Shown here: positions 6,131 through 8,001 of the stretch, in pieces
Numbering within the stretch: position 1 is the first letter of the stretch
Layout of the letters: each line of letters starts with the position of its first letter
Source of the DNA: JAXHUH01 sp034211175
GTDB taxonomy: Bacteria; Actinomycetota; Acidimicrobiia; Acidimicrobiales; CAIXPF01
Length of the DNA stretch: 8,001 bases
Direction of reading: 5' to 3'
Assembly: GCA_034211175.1 (NCBI GenBank)
Contig: JAXHUH010000013.1
Location: 1-8,001 of the forward strand
Made by a program: the position numbers and the translations under genes
Notes under the pieces: generated by a model
The model's input: the letters and a program-made list of their open reading frames with translations, nothing else
What the model was told of the DNA's origin: nothing
Database searches by the model: none

Positions 6131-6955
6131 TCAGGAGATGAGCTCGGCGAGGCGGGAGCCGGCCGCGGCGATGGGTTCGGCGTGGTCGTCGATGTCGGCC
6201 CACGGGTCGCCGTGGGCGTCGAGGCGGTCGAACACGTTGGTGATCGTGTAGCGGCGAGGGCCGAGGTCGGGGTCGTCGACCTCGTCCCAGTCGATCGGCG
6301 TCGCCACCGGCGCGTTCGGCTTGGGCCGGACCCCGTACGGTGCGGCCATCGTCGCCGCGTAGCCGTTGCGGCCGAGGTCGAGGTAGATCCGGTCGCCCCG
6401 CTTCTTCTTGTGGAACTCGGTCGTCAGGTCGTCGGGGTGGCGCTCGAGCAGCACGTGGGCCAGCCCGCCGGCGAAGCGCTGGGCGTCGCCGTAGTCGCCC
6501 GAGCGGTCGAGCGGCGTCACCACGTGGAGGCCCGACGAGCCGGTCGTCTGCACGTACGGCCGCAGCCCGATCTCCTCGAACAGGTCGGCGACGGCTTGCG
6601 CAGCACGCCGGACCCGGTCGAACTCGTCGGTCGAGGGGTCGAGGTCGACGACGAAGCGGTCGGCCACGACGTGGTTGACGTGGCCGCCCTTCTTGTCGAG
6701 CTCGACCCGCTCGATCCAGTCGGGGAAGTAGTCGGGCGCGTCCTTCTGGAAGAACCCCTTGCCCCCGATCCCGTTCGGGTGGCGCACCATCGTGAGCGGC
6801 CGGCCGGCGGTGTGGGCCACCATCGTCGACCCGACGCGCGCGTAGTAGCGGGCGAGGTCGCCCTTGGTCGCGCCGCCGTCGCCGAACAGCTCCTTGTCGG
6901 GGTGGCTGACCTCGACGTCGATCCCGTCGACCGAGATCGTCTCCTTGGATGGCAC
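6131..6955 (-). CDS. LigD-type NHEJ polymerase/primase domain protein with an internal deletion
   Basis: GTG 6955 is preceded at 9 bases by a perfect AGGAGGT (6965-6971), which decides the start; the open frame up to 7030 is Gly/Pro-rich and unlike the family. The 274-residue product is a stand-alone LigD polymerase domain (archaeo-eukaryotic primase fold) acting in double-strand-break end joining with Ku and ligase, none of which is in the window. Landmarks: SHPDKELF (17-24), GRPLTMVRHPNG (51-62), GFFQK (67-71), metal ligands Asp104 and Asp106 (VVDLDPS), TTGSSGLHVVTPL (137-149, His144), LDLGRN with the third Asp193, and APYGVRPKPNAPVATPIDWDEV (205-226). Between HVNHVVAD (ends 99) and RFVVDLD the usual 30-40 residues, including the xLHxW histidine segment, are absent without a frameshift. 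Family membership is firm; catalytic activity is doubtful. Confidence 0.87.
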   Translation of the reverse strand: MPSKETISVDGIDVEVSHPDKELFGDGGATKGDLARYYARVGSTMVAHTAGRPLTMVRHPNGIGGKGFFQKDAPDYFPDWIERVELDKKGGHVNHVVADRFVVDLDPSTDEFDRVRRAAQAVADLFEEIGLRPYVQTTGSSGLHVVTPLDRSGDYGDAQRFAGGLAHVLLERHPDDLTTEFHKKKRGDRIYLDLGRNGYAATMAAPYGVRPKPNAPVATPIDWDEVDDPDLGPRRYTITNVFDRLDAHGDPWADIDDHAEPIAAAGSRLAELIS

Positions 6956-7096
6956 GCCGGTTGGACCTCCTGGCCGGGGCGGGTCCGCGGGTGGCGATCC
7001 TTGCACGTCGACCCCCACGCCTCGGCGCACGATCTACCCGCCCGGGCCCTCCCCGACCCCCGACCCCGACGCCGGGCCGCCGGTCGTTGCTCCGGG
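6956..7096 (-). promoter_or_regulatory. Leader of the LigD-like gene with Shine-Dalgarno and G-quadruplex-type tract
   Basis: This 141-base gap separates the esterase stop from the polymerase start. It contains the AGGAGGT ribosome binding site (6965-6971). On the minus strand it also has four G runs (4, 5, 4 and 3 bases, complement of 7064-7067, 7057-7061, 7051-7054, 7047-7049) with loops of two, two and one bases. No convincing -35/-10 pair is visible, so the polymerase gene may be read from the esterase promoter or from an unrecognised one. Confidence 0.45.
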
Positions 7097-8001
7097 TCAG
7101 GCGCGGGCCGACCAGACCTGACGTTCGGGGGCCAGCGGGTCGTCGACCGTCGTCACGTCGGCGCCACCGTCGGACGGCAGCCCGCCGAAGACCCGGGTGG
7201 CCCGGCGTGCGTCGTCGTAGGCGTCCCAGCCCGGGCCGTCGCCTCGGCAGAACGACGCCCACGAGCCGTGCATGGCGTCGGCCAGCGCCTGGGGTGCGCC
7301 GCCGCCGGTCATCGGCTCGACGCCGGGGGCGTCGAGCGCGTCGAACACGAACGGGATCTCCAGGGCGTGGGTCGAGCCGAGGCGGCCGACCGACGACGGC
7401 CACGTGAACAGGTACATCCAGTGCACGCCCCGGTGGGCCTCGGCGAGGCGGATGGCGGGCTGGCGGAACACCTCGTCGGCCTTCACCGCGAGCCAGACGT
7501 CGGTCGGTGACGCGTCGGCGCCGAGCCGGCTGCGGTAGGCGGCTTCGGCCTCGGCGGCGCCCTCGCCGAACACCCGCCCGAGCCCCCGTTCGAGGTGGGC
7601 CTCGTCGACGCGGCCGGGCAGGAACATCGTGAACTCGTCGAGGTTGGTGCCGACGAGCAGCTCGACGTCCGCGGAGGCGCCGTCGCGCACCGCCTGCTGG
7701 GGCGCCACCGGCAGGATCGTCGGCTCGACCACGGGCTGGAAGATGATGCCGAGGTTGTCGACGCCCGCGGCGGCCCGCAGCCCGGAGTCGGACGCGAACG
7801 CCGCCTCGGTGCGGGCCTGGGCGTCGACGAGCGCCTCGGCCGTTGCGGTGCGGGGGTCGGCGCCGAGCTCGGCGACGAACATCTCGGCGATCACCGCCGC
7901 GGCGTCGGCCGTGAGCACGTGGGACGCGGCGCCGCTCTGGGCGACGGCCCGGCGGAACAGGCCGGCGGAGGCGGGTGAGCCGCACAGCGAGGCAACGCTC
8001 A
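7097..8001 (-). CDS. Type B carboxylesterase/lipase (alpha/beta hydrolase), N-terminus outside the window
   Basis: The frame is open to the right edge, so only about 300 C-terminal residues are seen (families run about 490-550). The first visible residues, SVASLCGSP, then AGLFRRAVAQSG, are the stretch that directly follows the GESAG nucleophile elbow of type B esterases; the serine itself should lie just past base 8001. The other two catalytic residues are visible. The acid Glu is in LLVGTNLDEFTMF (codon near 7634-7636) and the His is in GSTHALEIPFVF (codon near 7367-7369), matching the NKDEG and HGxExxFVF motifs. The end, WASFCRGDGPGWDAY followed by RQVW, is also typical. It hydrolyses carboxylic esters; the substrate and export signal cannot be judged. 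A GTG at 7918 is internal to this domain and is not the real start. Confidence 0.9.
   Translation of the reverse strand, partial: SVASLCGSPASAGLFRRAVAQSGAASHVLTADAAAVIAEMFVAELGADPRTATAEALVDAQARTEAAFASDSGLRAAAGVDNLGIIFQPVVEPTILPVAPQQAVRDGASADVELLVGTNLDEFTMFLPGRVDEAHLERGLGRVFGEGAAEAEAAYRSRLGADASPTDVWLAVKADEVFRQPAIRLAEAHRGVHWMYLFTWPSSVGRLGSTHALEIPFVFDALDAPGVEPMTGGGAPQALADAMHGSWASFCRGDGPGWDAYDDARRATRVFGGLPSDGGADVTTVDDPLAPERQVWSARA

Noticed and set aside
6956..7030. N-terminal extension of the LigD-like protein to 7030
   Set aside because: The perfect AGGAGGT at 6965-6971 sits at the right spacing for GTG 6955, and the added residues are Gly/Pro-rich and unlike the family.
1..8001. tRNA, rRNA, CRISPR arrays, insertion sequences, prophage or defence genes
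   Set aside because: No clover-leaf, regular spaced repeats, transposase, integrase or defence motifs were seen on either strand. The gene set looks like ordinary chromosomal housekeeping apart from the findings above.

Overview
The window comes from a very GC-rich bacterial chromosome. GTG is a frequent start codon and third codon positions are strongly G/C. The gene set (F420-type luciferase-like oxidoreductase, stand-alone LigD-type polymerase, DUF445 membrane protein) suggests an actinobacterium, possibly Acidimicrobiia. That placement is inference. No plasmid, phage, IS, CRISPR or RNA gene was recognised.

Layout. Five genes lie on the minus strand from about 4643 down to 65: a PlsC-type acyltransferase (4643-3924), a single-domain response regulator (3731-3303), a luciferase-like flavin oxidoreductase (3257-2340), a DASS/SLC13 anion symporter (2163-775) and a second, degenerate response regulator (778-65). 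The last is translationally coupled to the symporter by a 4-base GTGA overlap. A DUF445 membrane protein (4726-6051, plus strand) diverges from the acyltransferase. It converges on a LigD-like polymerase/primase (6955-6131, minus). Upstream of that, the 3' two-thirds or so of a type B carboxylesterase (8001-7097, minus) runs off the right edge.

Most notable point. The first 111 bases carry a 20-bp inverted repeat (1-20 and 92-111, one mismatch). It flanks 71 bases that encode part of a cyclic-nucleotide-binding (cNMP) domain on the PLUS strand, facing the second response regulator. Flipping 1-111 on paper puts the cNMP codons exactly in frame with the minus-strand regulator, giving a receiver-linker-cNMP protein. 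In the orientation given, the regulator instead ends after a short foreign tail at 65. This could be an invertible switch, a fixed inversion, or an assembly/hairpin artefact. The sequence to the left of the window should help decide.

Other points. The LigD polymerase lacks about 30-40 conserved residues just before its metal-binding DLD motif, including the segment that normally holds a conserved active-site histidine. The second regulator has Glu in place of the phospho-acceptor Asp and Arg in place of the conserved Lys, so it is probably not controlled by phosphorylation. Two G-quadruplex-type G tracts on the minus strand flank the polymerase gene.

Functional themes are loose: anion/dicarboxylate uptake with a coupled regulator, phospholipid acylation, flavin-dependent redox chemistry, possible double-strand-break repair, and ester hydrolysis. 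No single pathway links the whole window.
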